Assembly: GCA_030062745.1 (NCBI GenBank)
Contig: CP099848.1
Span: 20,385,081-20,449,080, forward strand
DNA length: 64,000 nt
Reading direction: 5' to 3'
Source: Capitulum mitella
Lineage: Eukaryota > Arthropoda > Thecostraca > Pollicipedomorpha > Pollicipedidae
The position numbers were made by a program, and so were the translations under genes. The notes beneath the pieces were generated by a model. It made no database searches. It saw only the letters and a list, made by a program, of their open reading frames with translations, and was not told where the DNA came from. This document shows positions 35,411-46,389 of the stretch, in pieces. Within the stretch, counting starts at the first letter, position 1. Each line of letters starts with the position of its first letter.

Positions 35411-37891
35411 ATGCTGCGCGGCCGCGGCAAGGACGGCCGCGCCAAGCCGGCCGGCGCGCGGCCCGACCGCAAGGTCACCAGCCGCGGCATGGTCTACGAG
35501 AACGAGGCGATGCGGTTCCGCACGCTCGAGATGGCCACCGAGGTGGACCGGCAGCACAGCGACATGCGCAAGCTGCGCCGCGAGAACGACCAGCTCAAGC
35601 AGCAGCTGTGGACGATGCGCGACGAGTACCAGCGGCTGGAGGAGTTCGTCGAGGAGCTGGAGGAGGTGGCGCTCGAGGACATCGAGGAGGAGGACGACGA
35701 GGAGGACGGCTCAGGTGAGGCGGACGCGGCCGAGGGCGACGTCGCCGCGCACCTGGACCTGCCCGCCTTCGACGCCGAGTTCGCGCTGCGCGGCGCCGAC
35801 GCAGGCGCCGTCGGCGGCGGCGGCGACGCGGCAGCGGGCGGCGCGTCCGGCTTCACCGTGCTGGTACCCGACCAGCCGCCAATCATCATTCCGGACATTC
35901 CGTCCTCCAGCCCTGACGGCCTGCCAGACCCGGACGAATTCTTCTCGCCCACCAAGCACTTCAATTTGGACCAGCTAATGGATATTGTGCATAGCTTCCA
36001 TGCGGAGCGCGATAAGCACTGCGTCAGCGCGACGCGGCGGCCGTCGGCGGCCGGGCCGCGCGCCGCCGCCGCCGCCGCCGCGGACAGCTCACTCGGCGCC
36101 GGGATGCAGCGCCGGCCGGAGCCGCCGGCGCCGCCCGGCGTGGTGGTGACGCAGAGTCACGTGACGCGCGCCACGGCGGCCGACGGCTCCCGCTCGGTGA
36201 CGTTCCGGCGCGACTCCGTGGTGTGCGTCGGCGAGCCGGGCGCGGCGCACTCGCGCTGCAGCAGCGACGCCACGGCGCCGTCCAGCGCGTCGGACGGCAG
36301 CGTTGCGCGCTATGTGGCGCAGCAGGCGACGCTCGTGCGCATCAACTGCGTCGAGCCCAACACGGTGATGTTCTCGACGCGGCAGCACGCGGCGCTGCGC
36401 GGCCTCACTGCGCCGCACGTGATAGACGAGCTGGAGCGCCAGTTCGACTCGAACCTGTGCGAGGTGCGCGGCGTGCGCGTGGTCGCCGACGTGGCGTACG
36501 TGTGCTTGGGCAGCCGCGCCAGCTTACTGATGCTGCTCGGTTCCGGCTTTACCGTGCGTGGCGTGCCCGTGACGCTGGTCGACATCACGCACGACTCGGC
36601 CGTGGTAATGATGGCCGGCGTGCCGCACTACATCAGCGACGGCAGCATCCACATCCTGATGGACACCTTCGGCACCGTCATCGGCGAGATCGAGCGCCGC
36701 TTCTACAAGGGCGTCGACACGGGCGACCGCTTCCTGCGCGTCAAATTGCGCGACGGCGTGCGCGTGCCACGCTACGTGACGGTCGGCGGCAACAAGATCA
36801 CGATGCGCATCGTGCCGCCGGACGAGGTCGGCTGCGCGCTGCGGCCCGAACAGTGCCAGTTCGCCTCGCAGAGCGACTCGACGCAGACGCTGCGCTCGTC
36901 CGACACGCGTGTCGGCGGCGCCGACGGAGGCGGCTTCTTCGCAGGCAGCGGCTGCGCGGCGGCGGCCGAGTCGGCGGCCGACGCGCCGGCCACTCCAGTA
37001 CAAAGCGGCGGCGCGTGCGGCCCGGTGGGTAAGCAGGGCTTCACGTCGCACCTGCAGGTGCAGCTGCGGCCGCGATCGGCGCCGGAGACGGCATCGGCGG
37101 CGCGCGGCAGCGGCGGCAGCTCGCTCTCGGCGCCTGGCGACGTGCCGGCCGCCTCGCCCGCCCACCTGTCCATGGTGGTGAACACGAGCGACGGGCCGGA
37201 CTCGTCGCCGCAGCCGCAGCCGCATCCGCCACCGCCGCCGCCGCCGCCGCCGCCGGCCGAGGACACGCCGTCGAAGCGGCGCAGCCGCAAGCCATTCCTG
37301 CCGCGGATCCGGCTGCCGGGCGCGCCGGCGCCGGCCGAGCCGGCCGCCGCCGGAGCCGCCTCCTCCTCCTCCGAGCTGGAAAGCCTGAGCAAGTCTTCCC
37401 CGGACAAGGTGCGGCGCGGCGGGGCGCCGGCCGGCGACGCCAGCCCGGGCAAGCCGCGCCGCTCGCTCAACAGCTCGCCGACCAAGTCGGTCGAGTCGCG
37501 CGACTCGCCGTCCAAGCAGCGCGGCTCGGTGGCGTTCGACGAGTCGAGCGGCGCCGACTCGCCGCCCAAGCGGCGCCAGCCGCGCCTACAGGCCAACGGC
37601 GGCATCCTGCGCCGCCAGGTCAGCGAGGCCGACTCGCCGCAGCCGTCGCCGGACTCGCTGCGGCGGCGCGCGCTCGGCGACCCGGTGCGCGCGCGGCTCG
37701 CCGAGCGCATCGAGCGGCGGCGCGCGCGCTCGCTGCGCCGCGACTCGGAGCTGAGCGAGCTGAGCCTGGCGCTGGAGCGGCGCGGCTCGGACGGCGCCGG
37801 CTCGGCCAGCAGCCGCGGCACCAAGGCCGGTAGCTTGCCCGACAGCTCGGACGTGCCCTGGTGCGGCTGCTGGGGCAACGGCTGCTTTTGA
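35411..37891 (+). CDS. Uncharacterised coiled-coil protein with Gag/RRM-like core
   Basis: I do not recognise the family. The ATG at 35411 (CGCGCC context) is the first in frame and gives 826 residues in one exon. Residues 28-100 are a charged coiled coil (EVDRQHSDMRKLRRENDQLK) running into an acidic IEEEDDEEDG block. A conserved-looking Pro/Asp stretch follows (PPIIIPDIPSSSPDGLPDPD at 156-175). Residues 305-468 contain two alpha/beta units. The second (VVMMAGVPHYISDGSIHILM, then FLRVKL and YVTVGGNKITMRI) has the layout of the RRM-like domain of retroelement Gag/ORF1 proteins, but no CCHC zinc knuckle follows. From about 490 the chain is low complexity: Ser/Gly/Ala-rich, a run of 12 prolines near 605, and SKRRSRK and DSP-KRR basic repeats. 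It ends PWCGCWGNGCF, a cysteine-rich tail that might be lipid-modified. GC3 is extreme. Gene reality is likely; function is unknown. Confidence 0.8.
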   Translation: MLRGRGKDGRAKPAGARPDRKVTSRGMVYENEAMRFRTLEMATEVDRQHSDMRKLRRENDQLKQQLWTMRDEYQRLEEFVEELEEVALEDIEEEDDEEDGSGEADAAEGDVAAHLDLPAFDAEFALRGADAGAVGGGGDAAAGGASGFTVLVPDQPPIIIPDIPSSSPDGLPDPDEFFSPTKHFNLDQLMDIVHSFHAERDKHCVSATRRPSAAGPRAAAAAAADSSLGAGMQRRPEPPAPPGVVVTQSHVTRATAADGSRSVTFRRDSVVCVGEPGAAHSRCSSDATAPSSASDGSVARYVAQQATLVRINCVEPNTVMFSTRQHAALRGLTAPHVIDELERQFDSNLCEVRGVRVVADVAYVCLGSRASLLMLLGSGFTVRGVPVTLVDITHDSAVVMMAGVPHYISDGSIHILMDTFGTVIGEIERRFYKGVDTGDRFLRVKLRDGVRVPRYVTVGGNKITMRIVPPDEVGCALRPEQCQFASQSDSTQTLRSSDTRVGGADGGGFFAGSGCAAAAESAADAPATPVQSGGACGPVGKQGFTSHLQVQLRPRSAPETASAARGSGGSSLSAPGDVPAASPAHLSMVVNTSDGPDSSPQPQPHPPPPPPPPPPAEDTPSKRRSRKPFLPRIRLPGAPAPAEPAAAGAASSSSELESLSKSSPDKVRRGGAPAGDASPGKPRRSLNSSPTKSVESRDSPSKQRGSVAFDESSGADSPPKRRQPRLQANGGILRRQVSEADSPQPSPDSLRRRALGDPVRARLAERIERRRARSLRRDSELSELSLALERRGSDGAGSASSRGTKAGSLPDSSDVPWCGCWGNGCF

Positions 37892-38900
37892 GCGCCGCGC
37901 GCGCCTGTGATAGCGGTCAGCTCCGGCCGCCGCCGCGGGCCGCTCTCGGCCGCGGCCTATTCCATGCAGTGCGGGACCGCGGCGCCGACGCCGGCGCCCG
38001 CTCAGCCCGGCGCCGGCCCTGAGAGGCGGCCGTGCCGCGCTGCGCCGCGCTTTGAACCAGGCGACGTGACGCTGGCTTCATCCCCGGCGGCGTTTGAGCG
38101 CGCGCGGGCCGTCCGATCGGCGCCGGCGGCCGGCCGCGCTGTTATTGTTGGAATCGCGGCCGGGTCGGGTGGGCCGCGGCGCGGCCGGCGCCTCCGCCCT
38201 GACCGCCCAGGGACCGTAGCCGCGCCGCCATCGACCGGCGTGCACGGTGCGCCGATTAGGCGCCGGACGCGGCGCCGCCGACGGCCGCGCCGCACGCGAG
38301 TCGCCGCGTATTTGCCCAGTCTTTCAGGCGGACGTCGGACGTGCGGCCGCGACCATTCAGGCACCGATCGACCCCCACCCCACCCCGCCGCCGCCGCCGC
38401 CGCCGCCCGCCGGACGCACTGGCAGCCGCCGACACGTGCCCACGTGCAGGGCGAAGACGCGCCATCTCCGGCGGCTCTCGGCGACGGAGTCCGGCGCCGG
38501 GAACTGCAGGGCGCCGCGGGGAGTCCGGCGGTCACTGCCGGTGGCCTCGCAGCGGCCGCCGTTCCTATTTCAGTTGCTTGGGTCGGCCACTGCGGCGGCG
38601 GCGAGGGCGGGACGCCGGGGCACGCGTCCCAAAGCACGGTCAGCGCGCCGCCGGCCGTGGCCATTCGTCAAACGACCGCCACCGCCGGCGCGCCGAAATA
38701 GGAGCGTGGCCGGCGCCAAATTAATACTTGTTTCCCACTGAAAATAGACGGAGGCGAGTGGCTGCGGCGGCGGCGGCCGCGGACGTGGCGGACGAGCGGC
38801 CACGCAGGCGCGAGCCGCCAAACGCACCGCCGGAGAACGAGTAACTGCCGACCAGTCCGAGCTCTATCCATCGCACAAGGAAGCGTCGATACCACTCGCC
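37892..38900. promoter_or_regulatory. GC-rich sequence downstream of the large gene
   Basis: About 1 kb as GC-rich as the gene itself. It may be 3' UTR and further regulatory island. Overlapping frames on both strands (for example 37907-38701) have no domain and are composition artefacts. CCAAATTAATAC near 38713 is an AT core inside the block. Confidence 0.3.
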
Positions 38901-40124
38901 CCGCTGTCGTCCCTTGTTCGCCTTCCTACGCAGCGGGCCAAGGGGCCGTTACTTGCTGCGTACACACCGCGGCGGCCGAGCTGGCTGGTCGATCAAAATC
39001 GTCGCAGCCGGCGGCGGCCGGCGCTGCCGAGTGACTGCGTTTTATATAAAATTTGTTACGGCGTGAGGCGCCTGTGGTCGGTCGTGCGGTGCAATATTTG
39101 ACCGTGTCTCATCGTGCGCATTCATTCGTGTGTACATTCTCCGATACATGTTGCTGTTGTACAAACGGGGAGCACCGCGTGAGGCGGGAACAAAGCCAGC
39201 GTGTTTGCCATTTCCCGGACGGACGAGCTGCGCCGGTTTGACGCCAGCTTTGCGGCGGCGCCGCGGCATCCACGGCACGCGCGCCATTCCCACGCGTTTC
39301 GGACCAGAATGATGCGGTCAGCGGCCGACGGGCCGACGGAACCGGCCGGGGGCGGAGGGGAGGGGCGGCCGACGGAGGCGGAGGCTGGCGCGGGACTGCT
39401 AGTCAGCTGCGCAGAGGGCCAGCTGGATGAGTCCCGAGGATGAGGTGATCAGGGTCTACCAGGTAGAGGTGTTATATCAGATTCAGAAGCTCACATGGTA
39501 AGTGAGACGAGGGTATGCCGTGCACGCAGGATCATGAACATGAATGATGAGAATTCGTGTGGTCTATGAGGGGCCAAGGCTACAAGACACAACAGTACTT
39601 ATATACGAAAACATTGGGTCCTGCACAGTGTTTTCGTCTGTCGCAAAGCACATGCTGTGTTGTTTTGTAGTCTTCTGTTTTTATTTCTGTGTTATGACCG
39701 ATACATGACCGATACACGTCTTTGTCAGACGTGTGGATATATCCACTTTTAGTGTCACCATTGCAGTGCCAATAATTTTTTTGATTCAACGTACTTTCAT
39801 TGGTGGTGGAACGGATTTCGGGGATAGTAGTCTCCCAGGGTTAATGCTAATTTGCCTGTAGAAGGGAAAGGAGTGCATAGCCCCAGTGCCTCCATTATTG
39901 CACCGCCCAAGTGTGTTTGCTCGCAATGCAAACAAGCCTGGACGTGAGATGGTCGCCAACGCACAATCGAAAAGGCTCCCATAATGCTGAGGGCCTCCAC
40001 TGGTGTTCCTGACACATTTATACAGTTAAAAAAAAAATTATAACCGTCTTCTTCAGCCTTCCTCTAGTTACTTTACCCTCTCACCCTCTCCCCTTTGTAT
40101 GTCTGTCGATATGTTTGTCTGCTT
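38901..40124. other. No gene recognised
   Basis: GC content falls gradually. A small GC-rich patch lies at 39220-39440. Confidence 0.3.
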
Positions 40125-40330
40125 TTCTGTAACTCTCTCTCTTTCTCTCTCTCTACCTTCTTCTCTTTCTCTCTCCCTGTCTACCTATCTCTCTTTTTCC
40201 CATCGGTTTCATCTGTCTCGCTCGTTCTCTGTCCACCTGTGTCCCCTTTTTCTCTGCGCGCCCTCCCTTTCTCTCGTTACCTGGCGTTCTCCCCTCTCCC
40301 GCCGCTGACCCTGCACCCTTTGCCGGTGGT
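40125..40330 (+). repeat. Polypyrimidine (CT-rich) tract
   Basis: About 200 bp dominated by CTCTCT, TTTCTC and CCCTCTC units. It produces a spurious Ser/Leu/Phe-rich frame. Confidence 0.85.
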
Positions 40331-40349
40331 TTTCATTAGACGCTATCGG

Positions 40350-40610
40350 CAGCTCGTTTGTGTGCCCACCCGGCGGCGAGCCACGGCCGACAGCCGCCGC
40401 CGCCCGCCGGGACGCCCGGTCGTGACGGCTGGCTTTCGGCGCGGATCAGGCCGTCGCCGTAATGAAAGCGGCCCAGCCTGATAGCGCGGCGCCAGCCGGC
40501 GGCCCGCCGCCCTGACGTCACGGCGCTGGGCCGGCGTCCGCCCGGCGGCGGCCAACGTGCTGGGCGCGTGCCAGCGCCGGCCCAGCCGTTCGCCGTTCAC
40601 AGGTGGGGGT
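40350..40610. promoter_or_regulatory. GC-rich non-coding island 7
   Basis: A short GC-rich block with CGTAATGAAAGCGG near 40459, GCCTGATAGCGC and a perfect TGACGTCA CRE palindrome near 40513. Candidate enhancer. Confidence 0.35.
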
Positions 40611-42311
40611 TGGGCAGGGGTGGGTGTGGGCGACGCCTGCATGGTGAAGAGGCTAGCTGGGGGCAACTGGGGATGCCGGAAGACGTGCGGAAAGGATTTC
40701 TGGAAGAGAAGTGTCAGCTTATAGGTCAAGTACCAGCGACGCGAAAAACACGATAAGAAGGAAAACGAATTGTGGAGGGAGAGGGCGGAAAGAACGAGTA
40801 TGTTACATTACATAATCTGTTTAAGAGTAGGTAGCAATAGACTGGATGTGGTGGTAGAAAAAAACATGAGAAGGAAGTATGTAAGCGGAAAATTAAAAGA
40901 GCGTGAGTCGCGAGAATGAAGGAGCAGCACGAAAAAGCCAAATTTTCTCAGGAGCATTTCCGACGTGATAGTTTACGAGCAAGGTCATAAGACTACATCT
41001 CCCTCTAAGCATGATCAATGAATAAGGCGCAGCTCTCTATATAACGGGAAGTACTCCTCAGGAAGAAGATCTCGGGACCTTTGGAGAGCGCTTGGCCAAG
41101 TACAGCGATCTCACAGATAACAGCTGACGTATGTGCTTGAAGATCGTTAGTCGTTCGTCAAAGTGTTCCACATTTTGCACGATTTAACGTTGATGACAGT
41201 GAGGCAGAAGTACGCAAAACGCTCAAGGCATTCCAACCAGTTCGCTGACTAGAAATGGTGTCTTGTAAGTTTGTGGCCTTACAAACGATATCACACCGAC
41301 AGAAAAAGACACTGTTTTCCCCAGATAAACTCTTCGTTCGCATAGGCGTTTGGATTCGATTCGTCCGACCAGACTTTGTGCGCAGAGTACTGGCAACACC
41401 ATAGTGCCATGCTTACGCACGAACTCGAAGCGAGGAAGAACCATCGAAAACTAGTGCAGACATTGCTCCTGTCCAAAAGCTTTTAAAGTTATTCTCACTG
41501 GAAAGTACGTAAGAGGCGTTTTCGTAGTCTTTGCGTATCAATACAAATAGCCTTTTGGTGAAAATATTTGGCTTTTCATGTTGACTTCATACACCAATAT
41601 TGCTTCCACGCCGATAAAAGGGACGCCTGGGCTCGCGGTAATAGGCAAACAGTTAAAGACATGCACGTGCGCCACACTTTACATACGGTCCTATCCGGTT
41701 CTTGTTCGCGATGCCTGCCGGAGTTTTGCTAGTGTTTCATGTGTCATGTATTGTGGTCGTCTCATCTCGGACGGTCGTGCTTCGTTATGATTCAGCACTG
41801 ATGCCGAGTCTAGCAACCGACGTTTACCACTCGACACGACGCTGGGAAACGTCAGGAATGGAAGTCACGAAAGACCTGGCTTTTCGCCCTCTGTCGGCTC
41901 TTTAACCCATAAGGATTGGTTTGTATTGTTTCTCAGTCATTGACTGCCCAGAAACCCTGAGACGACAGACCCTCAGATACATTTTGAAGAGCATAACAAC
42001 TTCATGGCAAATCTAGAGGAAATTCGTCCTTCGCCTGGCTGCATCTAATCATGTTCACATTGCTGGGAGCTGCTGGAAAGCGTCGCTCCGACGACGTGTC
42101 CTCCGCCTAGCAGAGACGGCAATGCATTTAAATGACCACAGATGCGCTAGCGTGTCAGTTATTTTGAAACTTCTGCCCAGTGCTGCAGAACCTTTCAACG
42201 TTTTTGTCATTATCAGATCCATAGACAGACGCAATCCAACGACAGAAAGTTTTAAAAATCAAGTCTCATCAAAATTGAATGAAATGCGTTAAGTATTATT
42301 CCATTGTCAAA
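40611..42311. other. No gene recognised
   Basis: AT-neutral to AT-rich DNA with no repeat or coding signal identified. Confidence 0.35.
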
Positions 42312-42579
42312 CATGGGTGTAATCTCTGCGGGAGCTGCGGGCGACATATCCCCCGCAAGTTTCCAGAAGTGTGATGTCTCCCTTTTAATTTTTAGTTCAT
42401 CGAATAGGTATTTCCCATTCTCAACAATATCTTGGGCTATGAAATCTAACACAAAGAATTTTAACCATAGTTTGCCATGCAACACCCGAGAAAAGTGATG
42501 TCTACCCCCTGTCCTACCCATTCTTGATGGACAGCAGTAAGCTTGTTTCCCCGATTTCTGAACCGTCGCTTCACCCATG
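42312..42579. mobile_element. MITE-like repeat A, copy 2 (268 bp)
   Basis: Begins CATGGGTGTAATCTCTGC and ends CACCCATG. Same orientation and nearly the same length as the copy at 16827-17098. The minus strand stays open across it (part of 42252-42617), but copy 1 has several stops, so this is probably chance. Confidence 0.65.
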
Positions 42580-42810
42580 TTGTCAGGTCCTAACAGCGTT
42601 GTGTATTTTAGTACCACGCACCAGAAGACAGCTGATTAGTTCTCATACTGGGAGGAAAACGTCGTTTCTAATTTCTAAAAAAGGTCGCAAAGGCCGAAAA
42701 GGTCATGTATTCCAAAGGACATTAAACTTGAGCATTCAAACGGCGCAGTGCACAACTGCGCTTGCTAACGGTTTTTCTCCAGGCTGCTCGTAACCAGGCG
42801 ATTTGCCTCT

Positions 42811-43025
42811 AGCGGGGGGGGGGGGTAGCTGAAGGGGCCAGTGGGACCACTGCGCCCCCGCCCCACCTTAGGAATTAAACATTTTAAGTTTTGCGCACCA
42901 AAACCGGCAATGAATTAAAGCTTCCCGAACTCGAAAACAAAGTAGCCAGAATCCAAGGCGTTTTCAGTTTTTGGGGGTTTGTCCTGGCCCCCCAACTTGA
43001 CGAAATCCTGGCTACGCCCACGGCT
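42811..43025. mobile_element. Probable DNA-transposon fragment
   Basis: Starts with a run of about 13 G and ends CCTGGCTACGCCCACGGCTC, a type of end often seen on decayed DNA transposons in animal genomes. A short complementary block GGGGGTTTGTCCTGGCCCCC lies near 42974. No clear inverted repeat. Confidence 0.35.
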
Positions 43026-43569
43026 CATAGTGGCAAGAACGGCTAGAAACATGGTCCATACATCGATATGTATGAGCCATGGCAACTTTCAAGCCCTCAA
43101 AAATAGATCCGACCTTTGGTATCATGCAGAAGTGTTATGTATGCAAAATGCACCATAAGATGAACAAAATTTGGTACATTTTCAACAATTCAAAACAGCT
43201 CGTGGCTGCATCGGTCGTGAATAAACCGTACCGTATTTGCCTCTCGATTCTATTTAACGTCTAACGAACATCTTGAACTCTTAACATTTTGGAAAAATGA
43301 TCTGGACACGTTCCAACTTCCATCAGTTCAAGAACTAATATATTCTGTGGTATCCACCATAGACAGCTTTCTAGAAGCATGCCAGCAAGCATTCTCAGTT
43401 TCAAAGGCTCTTAAGCCTTTGACTTGATTACAGCATGCCTGGAGATCCTGGAAGGGAAACTGGGGGTGCTATGCTCTTCCATTTTGTAGATATCTTAATA
43501 TTATACCTATTACACAGACTGGAAGTAAAAAAGCAAATATGCCAAAAAAATATTGTTGTTCTTGGAGTT

Positions 43570-43705
43570 TTGCGGATAATTGAGACGACGTACTGGTATC
43601 ACAGAGGGAGGATTTTTCAAACTATTAACATTTGACACATTAATGCCTGTCGACGACCGGAGAATTAATTGGCCGAAACGTCGTTTAAATAATGGCAGAC
43701 AAGAC
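43570..43705 (+). mobile_element. Possible Penelope-type element terminus
   Basis: At 43648-43684 CGACG pairs with CGTCG, and CCGG with GGCC, followed by GAAAC. This resembles a damaged hammerhead as found in Penelope long terminal repeats. The CUGANGA core is imperfect, so the assignment is weak. Confidence 0.2.
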
Positions 43706-43719
43706 GAGGACAATAGTCC

Positions 43720-45270
43720 GAAAATTCATCCATCCGTAAATTTTGTTCATATCTTAGTATCCTTCTGCAGTATGCAATTTTTCTTTTTGAAATTAAAACA
43801 CAGTTCAGTCACTAGAAAACGTGGAACATTTCATGGCCAGCCTTTAGTTCTGGTTAAATGTGAGCAGCAGATCTGTGCAAGCTTCCAGGGTGGGAAATTT
43901 GCGCATGACAGTGTAGATTGTCATGTCTGTGTGGCAGGCTATGGGTAGGTTTTCAGCCTTCCTAAAAAGTCAGCTGCCAAAAAGAAGTGTATAGCGATTT
44001 TAACAATTAAGCACTTAGCGGACTGGCACTTTTTGCATTTTGGGTTGTTTTCTGCCTGTGGACTGTGACCTTGCCAGGTTATTTTGACAACAGTTTTTCA
44101 AAACATGCGTAAAATATAAATAAGATGCTGCCTATTTTTAAAGTTATCGGGTATGGTTGGATACGATAAAACAAAAGTAATAAATCCACGGGTAACACGT
44201 GCATAAAATTTTCGGATGGCGGGTAACGGATGTGCATGGTTAAAAAATCCCTACCCGTAAATGCCTCTAATACAACTGGTTTACAATGCCACAGAGAACA
44301 TATAAGTCCGGTCCCATTTCAACATCCAAGGCAAGCAGGAAGCCTCTGCCGCCATAGCAATAGCGACGTCAGCAGTGTTCGTGATAGGTGAAAAGATCGA
44401 TGATAACTCGACTTCTTTACATTTTAATACCGGGGCGTTTTGCCTTTCGCTTGTCATAAATTTAATAACCATCATCAAAAATCCCAGGTGAGGTGATGTA
44501 TGCGGCTCGTTGCTGACGAACGGTACGACAGCACGGTCTCTGTTTTCCACAGTGTGCCATTGGAGTCGTTAGCACGACTAGCTCAGCCAGGCGAAGGGCC
44601 TTTATAGAAACCAGACATAAAAGCGGCCAACGATTTTTGCCCCCCTGACCTGTTTTTAATATGTCTTTTGAAATGGGTCATAAATCGCAACCAGTTAACA
44701 AGTGTTGCCTGATGCAGTAAAATGCGAATTCCAGCGAATACGATCTATTGTCCATAAACAAGATGTACCTTCTTGATCCTCGTAACTTTTCATGATGAAT
44801 ATCAAAAGCATCCAGTTACGAACCATTATTTTACAGTTTTTCATCCGTTCATTTATAAGTCTCGTGATGCGTCCTCTATAATGTTTGTTCTACTGCAACA
44901 AAATTGCTACCACGATGTTGGCTCAGAAACACAGTTATTAAGATGGAAAATGTAATATCCATATTGGAGAGATTCCATACGAGCAGTGGGTTCCTTTAAA
45001 ATCCCTTCACCTTGGACGCACTTCCCCTCTACATCGGCGCCAAGCTCTGGCACCGTCGATCATTGTCGTTCAACGCTCTCGGTCATCGTCTCACTCGGCG
45101 TGCGGCGCTAGCGTGCCATAACCCATTTGTGACGCTCCAAGAATGCCAAACGACCCCAGGGCACTCTTTAAAGGCGACTTGATGACGGCCATCGGCGAAG
45201 GAAAAGCCGCAGGGAGTGAATCTCAAAACATGACCTTTCCCGCCCTGGCTCGGGACTCAGTGGAGGGCCT
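43720..45270. other. No gene recognised
   Basis: AT-rich DNA with no repeat or coding signal identified. Confidence 0.35.
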
Positions 45271-45279
45271 CACTGCAGC

Positions 45280-46090
45280 GGCGTCATTTTGTGTCAATGG
45301 CTGGGGGCCGAGCCGAGGGGCCGACAAGGCAATCTCCTCCCGCATGTTGGATTCTCGACGGATTCAGCCCACCTTATTTTGGCCAACATCAGTTTCAAAG
45401 TGTTTTTTTCTTGTTACCACTGATCAAATAAGATAAATATGGCCAAATAAGTATGTTTGCTCATTAAGTATACATATGATTTTATGTGACAATGCGGCTT
45501 TATATGATATGTATATACATATGCATGAACAGATAAATGAATAGACATAGACATAGGTATACGCAACTTGTATATGTCTATATGATTGCTCTATTGTATT
45601 GATTTGATGGTTCTTTATTCTATTCTTTATTCCAGCTGCCATTTCTTATATGCTATGATTTAACATTTGTTTCGTAAGAAACACTATGGACAGTGGGTCT
45701 TAAAAACTATCCGTAGGGCTCAAAGGAACATTGGTAAGGCTCAAATCATATTGGTACCCCTACACTGCCACGCCTGTAGAAAACGACTCCCATGAATAGT
45801 ACGCCTAACCGCAAAATCCGTTACTTTGTCTTCTCTAAATGTTTTGGGTCATTTTACGTTTTTTTTCCTACACTCTCTGCATATCTCACACCAGCCGTGG
45901 CCGTTCTTTTTGTTATCATTGCCAATTTCCCTTGTTAAAACTGGAAGAAAATATTGGGGTAGGGACTGAAATCAGCTTTAGAGTAATCAAGATCCTCATC
46001 GGGAGGGAACATGGTGTCTCCAAAAGGATACAAAGCGACGCCCACTATGTTGTACAAAGCGACACCCACATAGCACACTATATTGTGCGC
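45280..46090 (+). repeat. Dispersed repeat C, copy 2 (interrupted)
   Basis: Matches 17205-17670 at two blocks in the same order: GGCCGAGCCGAGGGGC near 45308 and CATTGCCAATTTCCC to AAAATATTGGGG near 45918-45958. About 450 bp of AT-rich sequence between the blocks is extra relative to copy 1. Confidence 0.45.
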
Positions 46091-46229
46091 GACGCAGTGC
46101 CATAGAACTAATACTTGACGAGCGTTTGGAAAAGCTCTTCATGTTTAGTTGCCTTCCATCGACCTTCGCCACTTGCCATCGCAAAAACACGGTAAACCGG
46201 TTTTCCAGCAGATAAAACGTCAGGCCTTT

Positions 46230-46389
46230 GCCTGCGAGGTATGCTGTGCCGCAATTCATAGACGTCCTCCGTCACAGTGGGTCATTCCATCTGGACAGTG
46301 AAGCGCCTTGCCGGCGGCGTATGCTGTACCGCAATATACAAATGCCCTCCGTCACAGTGAGCAATTCGCACCGGTCAGTGAAGATACCC
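46230..46389. repeat. Tandem duplication, 2 x 80 bp
   Basis: Two copies starting at 46230 and 46310 share GTATGCTGT.CCGCAAT and CCTCCGTCACAGTG and each ends CAGTGAAG. Confidence 0.75.

Noticed and set aside
36772..37878. 368-codon minus-strand frame opposite the large gene
   Set aside because: Shadow of the plus-strand gene caused by its very high GC3.
37907..38701. 264-codon frame immediately after the large gene
   Set aside because: Composition artefact overlapped by equal frames on the other strand; no domain.
40095..40481. Ser/Phe/Leu-rich frame that looks membrane-spanning
   Set aside because: It is a translated CT-rich tract.
42252..42617. 121-codon minus-strand frame across repeat A copy 2
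   Set aside because: The other copy of the repeat has several stops in the same frame, so conservation of coding is not supported.
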